Below are positions 24,545-40,195 of a stretch of 64,000 nucleotides of DNA, in pieces. The notes under the pieces were generated by a model. That model worked only from the letters and a program-made list of their open reading frames with translations, made no database searches and had not been told where the DNA came from. The first letter of the stretch is position 1. Each line of letters starts with the position of its first letter. The stretch covers positions 93,520,708 to 93,584,707 of the forward strand of contig OX104127.1 in the NCBI GenBank assembly GCA_944470555.2. Reading direction: 5' to 3'. Position numbers and translations under genes: made by a program. The stretch is from Heterobilharzia americana. Taxonomy: Eukaryota > Platyhelminthes > Trematoda > Strigeidida > Schistosomatidae.

Positions 24545-24690
24545 AGGACCATGGATAGAGGTTACCAGTGGGATCCATGATGTGTGCTTTACACCATTTA
24601 GGGACTTGCCAGTTAGGTTTATCTGCCTCCTAACGAGTGATGTTGTTCGTAGTTCAGCTTGAACCACCTTTCCCCTACTAGAAACACTAA
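24545..24690 (-). repeat. Degenerate SINE-1 with hammerhead relic
   Basis: The minus strand reads GAACAACATCACTCGTTAGG, ACCTAACTGGCAAG, TCCCTAAATGGTGTAAAGCA, then ACATCATGGATCCCACTGG, which is collinear with the Sm-alpha hammerhead. The core CTGACGAG has become CTGGCAAG, and the CG-rich cleavage segment has become GCACACATC. It is clearly inactive. Confidence 0.6.
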
Positions 24691-26494
24691 TATTAGCAGA
24701 CATAATGATGTTAGGAAGCAAAACAGTTCTCAAAAAGATCGAAAGTGGAAAAGACGAGTAGTAAATAAAAAATCCCTCGAGAATGCAAAGAAAAACCAAG
24801 CCTACTTGTATGTGTCTGTATGGGAGAGTTTTGTTTTGTGTGAAACTCTTTGACTTCAGTTTGTAATCAGCTTAGATAACGTTTTAAAATTCTGAAATAC
24901 CAACTTGTTAGAAAAGTTGGTAAGCCAGAGAGATGGTATTTTAACTGATTTCTTTTGTTGTTTAACATAACACTGAAAACTACAATTTAATTCTTGATTT
25001 CTTAAATTCACGCAGCAACATTTTAGCAGTTTAAATATATGTGTTTTTGAAGACTACTTTATTGTACTGTCATAAAAATAGGGCAGGAAAAATAACCTTA
25101 AAGACTGAAGTAGAACTCCTTCTTGAGAATTTTATTACATATTAACCTATGCAAATGAAGTTTGTCAAGAAATGTCCTATCGATAGGCGGATTCTGTAAA
25201 ACGTCCGGTATCAGTTTGCATATCTGTGGTTTTTTCATTCAGTGTGGTTGTTTGATTCACGTCAAGTAGACCATTATTTATCAGATAATAACTGTAAGGA
25301 TCCTTTTTCAGCTAGAAGCATCCATAAGCAAAGTCATTTTTTTGGATGTTTCATACGGATAAGTTTAAGATCATTTGAATTGTTCGTCTCTGGTATGTGT
25401 ATGGCACCCAAGTACATGCCAACAGTCATTCTAATCGCTGTTGGAAACGTGACAAGTGGTATTCAACACAGTCTGGTGTGGCACTGGAGTGAGAATCTTG
25501 AAAATTTCTGAATCATACTTTTACTATACAACCCTCTGATAATAAGACATTTTCAAATGTCTCATCAAACATTAAACTTACCTGGTGGATTATAGCTTTT
25601 AGGGTGGGGATCAAACATTTTACGCATTTCCGCTTAAAAAAGTGGAAACTGTCGTTAATCATGCAGATTACCTCTGGCTAGCCAAGTACGATGTATACTA
25701 GCTATTTGTTCATGCAATAAAAATTGTAAGTTTCACTTGAATAGTAACTTGAAATGTGGTCTTATTGATATACCCTAATCTTAGTCTTCGCGTATTATTC
25801 GAAAACTGTTTTCATTCTTCCTCCGAAGTCTGTTTCACATCACTGATTTAAGCTATGAATGGAATAGACAGAAATTTCGTGGCTCCTTCTTTATGACGAT
25901 AGCTACAAACGAAAGGATATCTGGAACAGTTATGAAATATTTATTATGACAAACTTATTATTCTATTTTTTTAAGGAATGATGGCTCTAGTACTGTGCAT
26001 CTAGATATTTAATTTGTCAGTATTACCTTGCATTATGTGTCTACAAATGTACGATCAGATATCATTCCAGGCATTCATGTATTGTGATTTTATTCCTATG
26101 TGCGGGATTTATAGAATAAATTACACGCTAAAAGATTGTTGATACACAATCTATTTTAAGAAGCTGCTGAAAACCTAGTAAGGGAGATGGAATTTTAGTA
26201 TGAATAGTTTTCAAACTCACTGGCTTAGATTTGCCAATCTATCAATCATGATTGATATCGGTTTGAGTAAAGCATATTTTTCGATCATTATTGGTTGTCT
26301 TCAAATTGTACGAAATCAGTCTACATGCACATTATATTATTAAATCAACATCCCAACTTTTGAACTCGCTTAAATAAATTTTTGGAAGACTATTATTCCA
26401 AAAAGTATTAACACGGACTGTCTAGTTAAACCACATTTATGAACCATCTAGTCAGTGGTAAAATGCTTATCCTATTTCCGCATCTATTAAAAAA
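24691..26494. other. Non-coding stretch
   Basis: No repeat recognised. The frame at 25242-25511 (89 aa) has mixed composition but no splice or start support that I trust. Confidence 0.4.
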
Positions 26495-29409
<2,915 letters not shown>

Positions 29410-29433
29410 ATATATATATATATATATATATAT
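29410..29433. repeat. (TA)n microsatellite at the R3 boundary
   Basis: About 12 TA units directly abut the truncated 5' end of R3. Confidence 0.9.
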
Positions 29434-30659
29434 GGTGTTAAGTAATCCTGGAGTAAAAATATTTATCCATCACGTGAGTGTTGCATTGTTTTAGTCGATG
29501 TAAGTATGGAAAGTTTATTAGCATTTTTGAACTCATTTATAGACATGAGAGGCTCAGATTTTCGAAATAAACCTTTATATGAAATTTATTTTAACAAAGG
29601 GAAAACTCTATTATTCGTTGACTGTATAGCCTAGAAGAATCTGAAAACTTTTCAACAATTCTTAATATTTCTTAGTTTTTAATCCATTCGGTAAACCTCA
29701 TGAAAAGTTTTTTCGAGAAATTGTTTTTGTAAAGGAAAGTATACCAATTATTTACGCGTTTACTCAACTTTTTCGATAAACTATTATTGTTAGCTTTTAA
29801 AAATGATCTTAACTTTTTTGTTAGTGTACCAAATATTCCACTTTGCATAAGGTCAGATGGTTCGTAGAAAGATGACAGTTATTAATGATAGTGACATTTA
29901 TCTAGCTTAAATTAAATGCTATCCAAAACACCTAGATAAGCTAATCATAGTCTTAACAAGGGTAAGTAACGTCTTGACTGTTATGTCTTCTCCAATCTAT
30001 GAACGATTAGATGAGCAACCTGTTGAAAAGTTAGTAAGTAGTATATTGTTGCAAGAATGCCATGTTTTACATTTCATCGATTCATATTCTATGAGCAAAA
30101 TTATTTTTATACTACTGGATGGGAATATTAACAGCATTGTGTTAAGTAACCCATTCTTATACAGAAAAAGATTATAATATGAGTTATGCCTACAGTCTGC
30201 CTTAAAATGATGCACTATGAAGGATGCGTGTGTTTCAATTTTAGTAAAACGACAGTCATAACGTTTTGGTCAATGGTATCAATTTAAAGTATAATTTCGA
30301 ATTGCCAACACAGAAACATTTCTCATGCTAAAGTTTATTCTGAATGAATGTCAGCCCTGAGGAAAAAATAAGTTATTGACTTCAATTTGTAGAAAAATAG
30401 TCCATCAACTATCAGGAACAAAAATAAAAATAAAATAAATGATGAATCTAATTCTAATTTATGGGTATAATTACAAAAACAAGTTTTAAATTTAAAATGT
30501 AATTCCAACAGTCAGTGCACAACAAAACTTTAGCTCGGGTTACGTAACTCATAACCGTTTTCATTGAAATAAACCTGATACAGTGAAGGATTTCTTTCTT
30601 TGTTGTAAGTTTATAATTATGTTATTACATTTTCTTTGATTTATTAGATATATCACATA
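29434..30659. other. AT-rich non-coding stretch
   Basis: No repeat recognised; one small exon candidate inside (29983-30033). Confidence 0.4.
29983..30033 (+). CDS. Candidate first coding exon (17 codons)
   Basis: ATG followed by 16 codons (MSSPIYERLDEQPVEKL), then a near-consensus donor GTAAGTAG. The peptide has ordinary, non-repetitive composition with charged residues, unusual for this AT-rich sequence. No partner exon identified. Confidence 0.2.
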
Positions 30660-30875
30660 GTGTAAAAGTGTTACTTACTGGATCCAGTGGGGTGGATAGG
30701 TTGATGACAGAATCTTTGTTTATCATATCAACACCTAATATATGCAAAAGGAGTGACTCAACATCTGTTCCGGATGTATCGAGAACCTTACAACTTATTT
30801 CTCAAAGGAGGAGAGAAAAGGAGAACTTTATAAATCAAGTCTCAATGAATTGTGTCCGAAGCGTAATACTGTTTT
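30660..30875 (+). mobile_element. Penelope-like element 3'-end fragment
   Basis: The plus-strand frame contains SLFIISTPNICKRSDSTSVP, which aligns with ALFIESTPNICSKNDAIPIP read from the right arm of the PLE at 56.37 kb. This is the C-terminal end of that PLE family's nuclease region. Nothing upstream of it is recognisable. Confidence 0.6.
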
Positions 30876-32289
30876 AATATCATAATATCATCTGATTTTA
30901 TTCTTCAAAACAGTGAATGTAAAGCTTGTTGTGGTGTAATGGTTATTATATAGAGAATAAATAAATGACAAAAGCATGTCTCAAAAAGACAATAGTTGTG
31001 CTGTATCGATCTTCTAAAACTGAAGAGTCTTTATGACTTGAGATGAGTATTGAAACCAGATAGGTCAGTATTATCTGCTATAAATCACTTCACTAGCAAG
31101 AAAAAATATTCCCTTTTATCATGTTACAAAGGAATCCTAACACACCTGGTCCATAGTTGGATTGCTCATCATTCACTTCACAGACAACTTGACATTGACA
31201 TCAGAAATACCTTCGATCTCATCAATAATCTGAACTACTGTGTTACTTTGGTTGAAGGAACCTGTAGTAATTAAAAAGTTAAAGCGTGAGGTTGAATTCA
31301 AAAAGACTCATCAGCTAACTTACAACAGTTTAGATGAATAACTTGGGGACTACATACCCTCTCTTTTTCTCCTCTGCCTTTTTGTCTTGGTAATAATAAC
31401 AGTGCACTGATCTTAACAAAAATTGGTCTTTATTCTATTTTACGCGGTTTGTAGTTGGACTTTGTCATTGTTTTTAACTATAATTCGAATCCCAAGATTG
31501 TCATCCTACATCATTCATATCTTGGCGATATTTAACTATTTTATTACAACCATACAACTCATTCTCTCCGGTTCGTGTCGAATAGATTATGGGTTTTTAT
31601 TTATGAAGTATGTTGACCTTTATTCATTCTATCATTTGATGAATGATAACCTGTAAGCATTTGCAAAGAAGTTGCTGAAATGCAATGTATACTAAAAAAA
31701 ATGTACAATCACAGTATTCAAAACCGTGAAGTGAATCAAGTGTTTAAAATGTTACAGTTTTGTTCTACACCTTGGTTAAGCTGCTTGTAACTTAAGGTAT
31801 CGTTGTGAGTGCTTATGGAAGGCTTTCACCTATCGTGTGTTGCTTGCGAATGAATGATCAAGTAAGGAAACCGGGTCTTCAAAAATAAGCCAAATACTAT
31901 TTATTCAGACTGCAAAGTCACTTTCTGCTTCCGAAGCGGAAAACAGTTCTGTGAATCTTTTCAATTTCCACAAGTAGTAGAAAAGGTAACTGGGTATTGT
32001 TTTTTGAAAATTATTTAACATTTATGAGAATTGCTTAAAAGGTGAAGTTTACTATGAGAGAAATATTTCTTTAGAATGGGGTCATAAACTTTGCATTTTT
32101 GACACTTTAATACTAAGATTATTAGGGAAGCTATCGGATAAGATTCTTAAGTCAAACATCTGTAAATTGAATGGTTGTTTTAACTTCATATTTTGAATAT
32201 TCAAATTTAAAGTTTTCTAGATAAAAAAATAAGTATATACGTTATTCTACTTGTTTTGTATAAGTAGTCTGGTAACAACAACGAAAATG
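30876..32289. other. AT-rich non-coding stretch
   Basis: Frames at 31050-31274 and 31423-31656 are open but have no supporting signals. Nothing else seen. Confidence 0.4.
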
Positions 32290-32402
32290 ATCAGTGGTGA
32301 ATAGTGGCTAGCAGTGGAATCCAGGATGCGCATTTTATCCTATTTGGGACTCGTCAGCTGGATGTATCTACTTTCCAGTGAGTGATGTTGTTCCCACCGG
32401 GA
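32290..32402 (-). repeat. SINE-1 copy with well-preserved hammerhead fold
   Basis: Minus-strand order: GGTGGGAACAACATCACTCA, hammerhead (32366-32313), CACTGCTAGCCAC. The tRNA-like head is cut at about 32402, where a different repeat starts (shared with 35.6 kb). Confidence 0.65.
32313..32366 (-). ncRNA. Sm-alpha hammerhead, best-preserved fold
   Basis: Minus strand: ATCCAG, intact core CTGACGAG, stem II TCCCAAATAGGA, then TAAAAT where CGAAAC is expected, GCGCATC at the cleavage site, and CTGGAT pairing perfectly with ATCCAG as stem I. G12 of the catalytic core is lost (GAAA to AAAA), so it should not cleave although the fold is kept. All the changes lie at former CG positions. Confidence 0.7.
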
Positions 32403-32532
32403 AAATGCTACGTAGGAATTGGTAATGCGATGAAAGTGAAGCTTCACGAAATAAGATGTTTTCTGAGTATGAAGTATGACATCTAAATGTTCATTTTGGT
32501 ATACTCAACAATAGTGAATAGCACAATCAATG
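32403..32532 (+). repeat. Unnamed dispersed repeat, copy 1
   Basis: Starts GAAAATGCTACGTAGGAATT and includes GTGAAGCTTCACGAAATAAG and TAAATGTTCATTTTGGTATA. It is directly repeated at 35590-35725. The function is unknown; it may be part of an extended SINE or an independent repeat that truncated the SINE head. Confidence 0.6.
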
Positions 32533-32890
32533 TAAGGAGTTTAGCATTCACTAACCTTTGTGTTTGTCTCAACTTCAGTATGTGAAAATAATTGCGAATC
32601 GTGGTTTACACTAATCTTGATATTTGGTTTGATCTACGGAGAACTGGTGATGCAGGTCTGTGTCTCTTATAAAATGTTTCCAGAGAGGAACCATCCACGC
32701 GGTTGCGCAACGCCAGAAATTCTTTTCTAACTTATTGCAATTTTTCAAACATTTCTCCTTCATAAACTATGTTAAGGGAGAAATCGTTTCATTTATTACG
32801 CCGGAATAAATGTCGTATGATTCAACCGGACGAAAAATGTTGAGCAGTTGGTTCATTTACGAAAATGTCAGATTTTTTTCATCATAATAA

Positions 32891-33127
32891 TTATAACCAC
32901 TTGGTAAAACAAGCATTATAAATTAGGTACGAAGAGAAAAATCGACTCATTCGTACCGTGACTTCATGGTTTGTGTGCAACTGGGAGAAGCAACTATGCG
33001 GATTCATTGCTACACTCAGTGTCTGTTGTTTTCTACTTATGTTAATCAGCGATGGAGTGCAGCCTTTAACCACCGACAATGTTGAATATTCGTCCTCACT
33101 TCCACTTTCGTTTGCCACACCAGTCAC
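32891..33127 (-). CDS. Candidate exon, unknown protein
   Basis: The minus-strand frame opens after TAA near 33139 and starts with TGVANESGSEDEYSTLSVVK, an acidic and serine-rich stretch that is uncommon in chance AT-rich ORFs. Possible donors lie at ACG|GTACGA (about 32957) and ATAA|GTAGAA (about 33031). The acceptor is only weakly indicated (attaag). No domain recognised. Confidence 0.2.
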   Translation of the reverse strand: MTGVANESGSEDEYSTLSVVKGCTPSLINISRKQQTLSVAMNPHSCFSQLHTNHEVTVRMSRFFSSYLIYNACFTKWL

Positions 33128-33186
33128 GAATTCTTAATAGAACTCCAGAAAATTTAATTACAAAGCAAGTGATTAGCGGATACTGA

Positions 33187-33300
33187 AGAATAATTCAGTT
33201 TAGATCCCTGATGAGGTAGTGGGTGTGCACTACTGAGGAGTCAAATGCTAGCACGAAACAGTAGTTCAGTGCCGCGGGTTTTTTAATGGTTCGTCAGGCT
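33187..33300 (+). repeat. SINE-2 fragment
   Basis: GTGGGTGTGCACTACTGAGG and the following 60 bp match the hammerhead-like middle of SINE-2. The tRNA-like head is missing. Confidence 0.5.
33222..33272 (+). ncRNA. Hammerhead-like core in SINE-2, good stem I
   Basis: GCACTA, then CTGAGGAG, GTC...GCAC region, intact CGAAAC, AGTAGTT where GTC is expected, and CAGTGC. GCACT pairs with AGTGC across the core as stem I, and the core CTGAGGA and GAAA are both intact. The cleavage triplet reads GTT. This is the best SINE-2 candidate for residual activity. Confidence 0.5.
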
Positions 33301-33934
33301 CCGAACATTTGGATTATAACTGAATTGAGTAATATGTTTACCTATGGGGTGGCTGATTCTGAACATCCATAAGTGGTAACTAAGTTACCTAAACAGGGCA
33401 CTCACTTATCCCTTGAATGCAAAAGAATGGATGTTTCTTTTACCCAAGAAGGTGAAGCGCTTGTTATGGTTCAAAAGTTCCCTGGTAAACGACCATATGG
33501 AGTAATTACTGGTAACTTGAATACACCCGCAAAATTTTCGACTCCATAGACAGTATTTAAAATAGAGCCTTTGGTTTTCAAAATAACTCAAGAAAAATTC
33601 ATGCGGATACTGTCACTTTCGTATAACAGACATTCTGATAAGTGAATAAATGCATCGATTATGGAGGGTTCCCCCAACCTATGCCGTTTACTGACTTCGA
33701 TAACTTTTTAGTGCATCAGACTATTAAGCAGACAAATCTCTCAGTCATCAAATTTCAAGGATAGAGATGAATGGAATTTTGAACGCTCTTAATGATTAGA
33801 CAGTATTCATTACGTGAGTATTTCTCTCTTAAATATGCGTCGATTACAGCCCTTAGTAGTTCAACAAAAAAATGGAAAGATTCGAAGATGAAAGTGTTTC
33901 TGAACCGACATTATATAAAGTAGAGTATCAATTG
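33301..33934. other. Non-coding stretch
   Basis: No feature recognised. Confidence 0.4.
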
Positions 33935-34925
33935 GTTCATCACTCGATCCTCTTCTAGTTGATTGTTTTATGGTCAGTCTGGTGAACAATAAACTACCAC
34001 GACTGACCGACCAGTCCCATCTATATAGGAGATATATGGATGACACTTTCATCATCTCTGATGAGGATGACAGCCTCATAGGAATACTACAAAAGTTCAA
34101 TGAATGTCTTAAGTCAGTTAAATTTACTAGGAAACTGAAATTAATTCCGAATTGCACTTTGCAGATGTTTGATTGAGAAGAAAACCTGAAGGTTCCCTGT
34201 GGAGATCGACTTAAAGGAAACAAAACCTGCAATAGTCACTATACTCATCTTCAAAGTTAGGTTTGACTAGTCAGCGAAAGAAATCTAATTCGTTTACTAT
34301 GCACACGAATTAGAAGAATTTATAAAGTGATGCAGTAAGTGAGGAACTAGAAATACTTTGAAGAGTGTTAATTGAGAGTGGTTGTTCGTCAAGATTCACT
34401 GAGAGAAATATGAAGCCCGAGAATTTCAAAGAAAAAGCCCCTATGGTTCAAAAAAAGACATTGTTTATAAGTATCAAATTCACAGGAGATACATTGACGG
34501 AGAAACCGAAAAGGAGACCTTCTTTTCCGCGCAGCTTTGGATTGTTTTCTCAAGTCAATAAATGGTTCGAGGGTATGTGAAGGATAAACTACTACTTTGG
34601 GCCACCTCAAATGTGTTTACCAATTCACCGACTAGTGGATCTTACAACATAGAATGTATAAAATGTGTCCTATGCAAACACATCTACAAACACTATTCTG
34701 CATGGCTGTCCAAAGGACAGTTCAATTCTTGAGCAGTTAGTTATTTCTGGTCACTGTGCTCCACAAGAGTCGTCTTTCAAAGTCATTCATAAAGGCAAAC
34801 ATTTCGAAGCGAGTGCGTACTCGCCACCTCAACACAGGAGAAGCTCTGCCAATCTATCATTACAAGCTGCTCTTTATGCTCAGAAAAGACACATTCAACC
34901 TCTGATTTTGACTTCGTCGTAGTTT
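33935..34925 (+). mobile_element. Penelope-like element relic (RT plus GIY-YIG region)
   Basis: The frame at 33970-34176 holds RLTDQSHLYRRYMDDTFIIS, the catalytic block of a PLE RT with YMDD. After frameshifts, the frame at 34665-34922 ends in SSANLSLQAALYAQKRHIQP, matching the end of the PLE nuclease domain, with LEQLVISGHC as the downstream His segment. In between, 34365-34580 (basic, RFTERNMKPENFK) fits the linker. Order and orientation agree with a single element of about 1 kb that is missing its N-terminal part. Confidence 0.75.
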
Positions 34926-37404
34926 CACCAAGACAGTCTATTCATTTCTATGTTTATTTACTGATGAATGATGGATATTTGTATTTTGTTGTAACTATGA
35001 TTATGATGTACAGTTTTTGAGAATGATTTGTCGGAAAGAAAATTTTCTTCACTGAATTTTTTATTAACTTTTAAGATAATCCTATTAATAATCTTCAGGT
35101 ATAGTAATATTGTAGATTTTATGCATCAATCTTTTCAAGAGGGTTAACTGATTCTGCTATCATTTTAAAACTATTTTGTCGCTTACTGCTCACAGTTAAA
35201 ATAAGCCTTGTATCTTACTGAAGCGAATGCAGAAATGAAAAATGATAAAGTTGTTTGAAATCAATCAGCTGATTATTGACAGAATTACAAAGTATTGAGA
35301 TCACTGGAACTGGATGTCATAATTTAGAGCCAGCGGTACAGAATTTATTTCAATTTTTTCAGTATTCATAACAAATGTTTGCAATAAATCATTCATCATG
35401 AGATTTTCAGGGTGTGATATGGAAATGAGACAGGAAGCTAAAAGATGATGAAAAGGTTGTAAATTTCATTTTAATAATTTGAACTCCTAAATCTTTACGA
35501 CTGTAGACAAAATAATTACGACAGATTATGGATTTTAAGTTGATAATGTCTTTACAGTTTTCTCGATATTAGGAAATAATACTCCATTCTAAGAGGGAAA
35601 ATGCTACATAAGAATGGTAATGCATTGAGTGAAGCTTCATGAAATAAGATGTTATCTAAGTATGAAGTATAACATGTAAATGTTCATTTTGGTATACCCA
35701 ACAACAGTAAATAGCATAACGGTTAAGTGATGAGATTGTCCCATCAAAAAAAGTATCAGTATCATTACAAAATAAAAGACTGTGTGAATACCTTTCTCAG
35801 ATTTTAAACTCTAATCTCATGTTATGTAGTCCAAAGAGCTGATCGAATTCTATCGGCTATTTTGCAGTGTAGCTATGGAGTTAGGAGGTTCACCATCGCG
35901 GTGTATTTGGATGAATGTTAGTTGGCTGGGGGAAATCCGTAGGAAGCTGTTGGCCCAGCTTATGCTTTTGTTAACACTCACCAGTAGGGCGTATCTGTTA
36001 GCTCGAGGGAACTGATGTCCCCTGTGAGATCCAGATCCAAACCAATCAGTGTATGTGATCCAGTCCTACAGGAGGCTAATCACTGACTGCAACACTAGTT
36101 GCAGATATGCCTTGCTGACGAGGACCAACAAGGATAAAACCTTGATCTGGCACCTTCTTCTGGTTGCCTTAACCCAGCTTACATCTCTCAGTAGTATCAT
36201 TTACCAAACGGTAACAATATTTTTTAAATATTAAGATATTTGGATAAGAAATGCATCCAGGTTATTCTGAACTGCTTTATTATTTGTATCAGAAATGCCG
36301 AATTTATTCAGAAGCAGCATGAATAGACATCTCACCCATAACTGAGTAGTTTTTGGAAACAGAGACCAAGTTTAATGAGCAGGATGAAGAGATGTAACGC
36401 ACATATTAGTTTTGGGAAAAATATTCAGTCTATACTGATATGTGTATGTGAATAAACTGTGACAAAGAGAGGATGGTTCGCAGTAATCAACAGTGAAATT
36501 TTTGCTCCTCTCTACCGAATATGCAAGTATAGAAATACATATCTTCCTAGTCTGTTCTTTATCCACCACGATGAGCAGTTCCAAGACAGCTGAAATTACC
36601 TATCTACCTTCAGTTCATACACAGCTGACTTCACAAAAGTAGCTGGGCATTGGATACAAACAGAAAAGACACATTGAAGCATCTTTTATCTATTCGCTGC
36701 AGATAAAAACTACTTTTTCTACCGCAACTGGTAAGTACTTCGCTAGTTCATCATGAACCTCCTAAACCTGAATCGATTCAACTAAATAACTCTGTTTTAG
36801 AACTTAGTTATAGAAATATCGTTTGAGTTTGAATAATAGAGTCTGTTTGTTGCCATTTAACTTTCCAATTATGATTTTACGAAGTATAACTTTCAGCATA
36901 ATCGAATTCGGTTTTAAGTTACTCTTCAGAGAAAAACTTCAGCATTTTTTAACAGAGAATTCTCATCAAATTTCCCTTTAAACATTTTCGATGGGAAGTA
37001 TCTGATCATAAATGATGATTATTGTTCATAGTTGCGTGCTGAATATTTCAACTGAACCCACCATATCCTTTGTAACTCACTTAAAGATCTAGAAAACTCT
37101 TCCAGTCATTTTTCTCCCATTCAAATTTATACTGAATACAGTCACATAAAGTAGTAAAAATGTAAAAATTATTTTCCAATAAAGATGGTCACATACGAAA
37201 AGAAATTTTCACCTAATCCTCTACCATAAATTTTAAACAATTGTGGGTCAGAATCTGTTCAGTTATAATTTTAATATCTTCTAGGTTGAGCTTAAGATGT
37301 GAAAATCAGTTTCACTGAAATTGTACATTACTAGTGCTCAAAGCGAAGAAATAATTTCGTTTATTACCAAGTATTAAGATATCTATTATTTGTTACTAGT
37401 CGGT
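34926..37404. other. Mostly unclassified DNA
   Basis: Contains the repeat copy at 35590. A less AT-rich block at about 35860-36200 has repeat-like texture but no family that I can assign. Minor frames at 36049 and 36372 are not supported. Confidence 0.35.
35590..35725 (+). repeat. Unnamed dispersed repeat, copy 2
   Basis: Same order of blocks as 32403-32532 (GAAAATGCTACATAAGAATG, GTGAAGCTTCATGAAATAAG, TAAATGTTCATTTTGGTATA), with scattered substitutions. No coding potential. Confidence 0.6.
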
Positions 37405-38865
37405 GTTCACTGACTCTTGAAGAGGTGTACTCCTCCATGTCACCTTGCTTCAGACGCCCAACTCATCGTTTCACCTTTGGATTCCACTCGACAGCCTGAT
37501 GCGTGATGTCCCCAGTCGGCCTTCTCAGTGTATGCCCAATCCATCTCCACTTCCGCATATTTGTTGGGAGATAGGTTCTTGGTTGGTTCGTTGCCCAGCC
37601 AGAGAGAGTTCCTTGCTGCTTATTCTTTCTAGCCATCTGATCTTCAATATCAAGTGAGCGTAGGTGGCAGCTGTTGATGAATGTCTGCAGTTTGTTGGAA
37701 ATGCATTTCGTAACGCCAAGTTTCTGAACCATAAAGCAGCACTGAGTCGACTGAATTGTGTTGAAAATCCGGATCGTAATCACGCTTTGTGCTAAGTACA
37801 GTAGATCTCTACACTGATTTCAGGTAAGTGAAAGTCTGTTTTGCTTTTCTATCCTGGCTGCTTTGACATCCTCATATGTGCCACCTGCAGTTGAAACGAT
37901 GCTGTTCTGCCTAGGTTGGTGAAAGGGACAACTTCCTTTAGCTTTCTCCCGTTGATGGTGACTGGGACTTGCTGTTGTTGATACTGTTATTGTTGGTTAG
38001 GTGTCTTTATCACCTCCATCTTCTCTACATTCACCTGAAGTCCTACCTTCCTTCTCTGCCTCTGCTGTCAAATTGTTGGTTTTTGCCTGTAGATCTTCGA
38101 CTTTGTGTGACACAGGCACAAGTCACTGGCGAAATCCAAATCTTCTAGGCTCTTTTCATTGGTCCAGCCAGCGCATGCCCATCTTCTCGCTCCTCACAGT
38201 TTGCTGCATGATCCAGTCCAGTCAACCACAATCAGGAATATCATTGGTGATAGTAGACAGCCTTGTCTTACTCCTGTCTCCTGTCTTCACTTCAAAGGCG
38301 TCACTGAGCTTCCTATTGTGAATCACGTGGCATGTGGCGTTTTTTATATAGCTGTTGAATGAGTTTGACAAAGATTTGTGGCATTCTGTAGTGTTGAAGC
38401 AGTTGCCAAGATACTTCTCAGTCGCCACTGCTGTCGATGAAGTTGAGGTAGAGGGTTGACTGCCATTCTATTCTCTGTTCTATGATGATGCTCAGTGTTG
38501 CAATTTGGTTCGCACATTATTTGTTCTCCCTGAATACAGCCTGTGCTGGTCGTAATTTTGAATTCAGAGAATTCTTTAGTTTCTCGAGGATGATGCGGCT
38601 TAATATTTTTTTCGGGGAGGACAGCAGCATAATTCTGTGCCAGTTCTTAAGGAGTTTGACAAGGTAGCTCTTCTTCCGATCTGCAGGTACCTTCCTTTCC
38701 TTCCAAACCTTCTGCAATAGTGGTGTGAGCATGTCCGCTGTTGCGTCTGCGTCTGTTTTCAGTGCCTCTGGTGGAATTCCATCTGGTCGTGCTGCTTTTC
38801 CGGATTTCAGCAGTTTTATGACATTCGGGACTTCTGCTTTTATCAGAATAGTTTTCATCATAATA
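37405..38865 (-). mobile_element. RTE-like fragment R6 (RT and C-terminus)
   Basis: The minus-strand frame 38861-38517 gives the start of the RT in one piece: SGKAARPDGIPPEALKTDAD, LLSSPKKILSRIILEKLK and KLRPAQAVFRENK. Then IHNRKLSDAFEVKTG (38300 region) and, at 37783-37463, WRWIGHTLRRPTGDITHQAV of the RTE C-terminal region. The 3' tail and the 5' half are missing. Two or more frameshifts separate the blocks. It is a different subfamily from R1. Confidence 0.8.
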
Positions 38866-40195
38866 AGCTTTATCTATTCATGAGAATTATGTATTTGATG
38901 GTTGGAGACTTAAATTTTACTCATTCTATAGATGCCTTAATTTCAGACTGATCTCACGAATTGTCTAGAGACTAAAAGGACAGTCCCACTCCAAAGGTTT
39001 ATTTCTGCTTATACGCTTCTAATGTATGAATCTATGAAAACCTACATTTCAGACATATCAAATTTTTAAAACTTCAAAATCGTAGTGTAAATTAAATTAA
39101 CTATCGTTAAGAATTACCAGTTGCAATTTTTTTACGTTATTAAATGAAGAGGATTTCTAATGAGATTTTGATTTTTTCTTTATACATTTATAGGACTGAA
39201 CGGACCAGTCTGTGGTGGAATATGACTTCATCCTACAGATACCTTAACGTTGTCTATAATCTGAAATGTAGTTAAACTTCGTAGCGGCTAGTGAAGAAAT
39301 TTCATACTACAGTCTAAAGCATTTGTTAAACACAACTTTTCATAAAATGGTTGATGATGTTGGTGAAATCAGATTGAATCGTAGGTTGATTCTGATTAGA
39401 AAAGTATGCTTTTTTAGAGCTTCCTGTGTTTTCATAGAGGCTTTCATTTTTACCAAACAGACTGATTACTTTGATTTGGGTCCTTTTAAAATTATCTACA
39501 ATATTTTCTAGTAAACTTGATTTCTATGGCTGTCTAAATAATAATGATAAGAATACTATATTTTGATGGGTTCTGCTTGCACATATTTCAAGATTATTTA
39601 ATGTAACTACGAGAATTAGTACTTGTTTTAAGTCAGCTGTTACTAGATGAATATGGAAGATTCATTCTCAAGGTTGGAGCAGTATCTGCCCATTTGTACA
39701 TTGACCGTAGAAACTGGTTACTGGGTAATAACCTTGAATGATTATATCTGATTATCTTAGTTTGTATTCAAATTGTGTTTATGAAGTCAGTTAAGAGTAC
39801 AATATATTACTTATGAAACTTTTTGACAGAATAAAAGCAAATTCCCTATTGTTGAAAATAAGGCGATAGCTTAGTTTATGGTAGGTGACTTTTTATTCTC
39901 AAAACATAAGGTGTAGATAAAAACAAGTTTTCTTCAAAATGAGGTCAACCATTTAAATAAACAAAGATATACAACACGTGTATTATGAATGACCGAAATA
40001 ACTTTGGATAGATTATACTGCAGATTATGCGAAGTAACACCTTAATCCTCAATGTTAAAAACCTACTAATCAAAGGATGATGAATTTTTACTGAAGCCAC
40101 TTCTGCCTTTTTTATTTGTTATTGCAAAATTTTGAGATTTTAATGGAAAATTATTGAAAGGTGATTATTTTGGTTTTGTTTCTTATCACTAATAG
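38866..40195. other. AT-rich non-coding stretch
   Basis: No repeat or convincing frame; the ORF at 39323 lacks support. Confidence 0.4.

Noticed and set aside
24278..24799. 173-aa minus-strand frame with hydrophobic C-terminus
   Set aside because: It crosses a SINE-1 copy and AT-rich DNA. No start or splice context; part of its sequence is SINE head read as protein.
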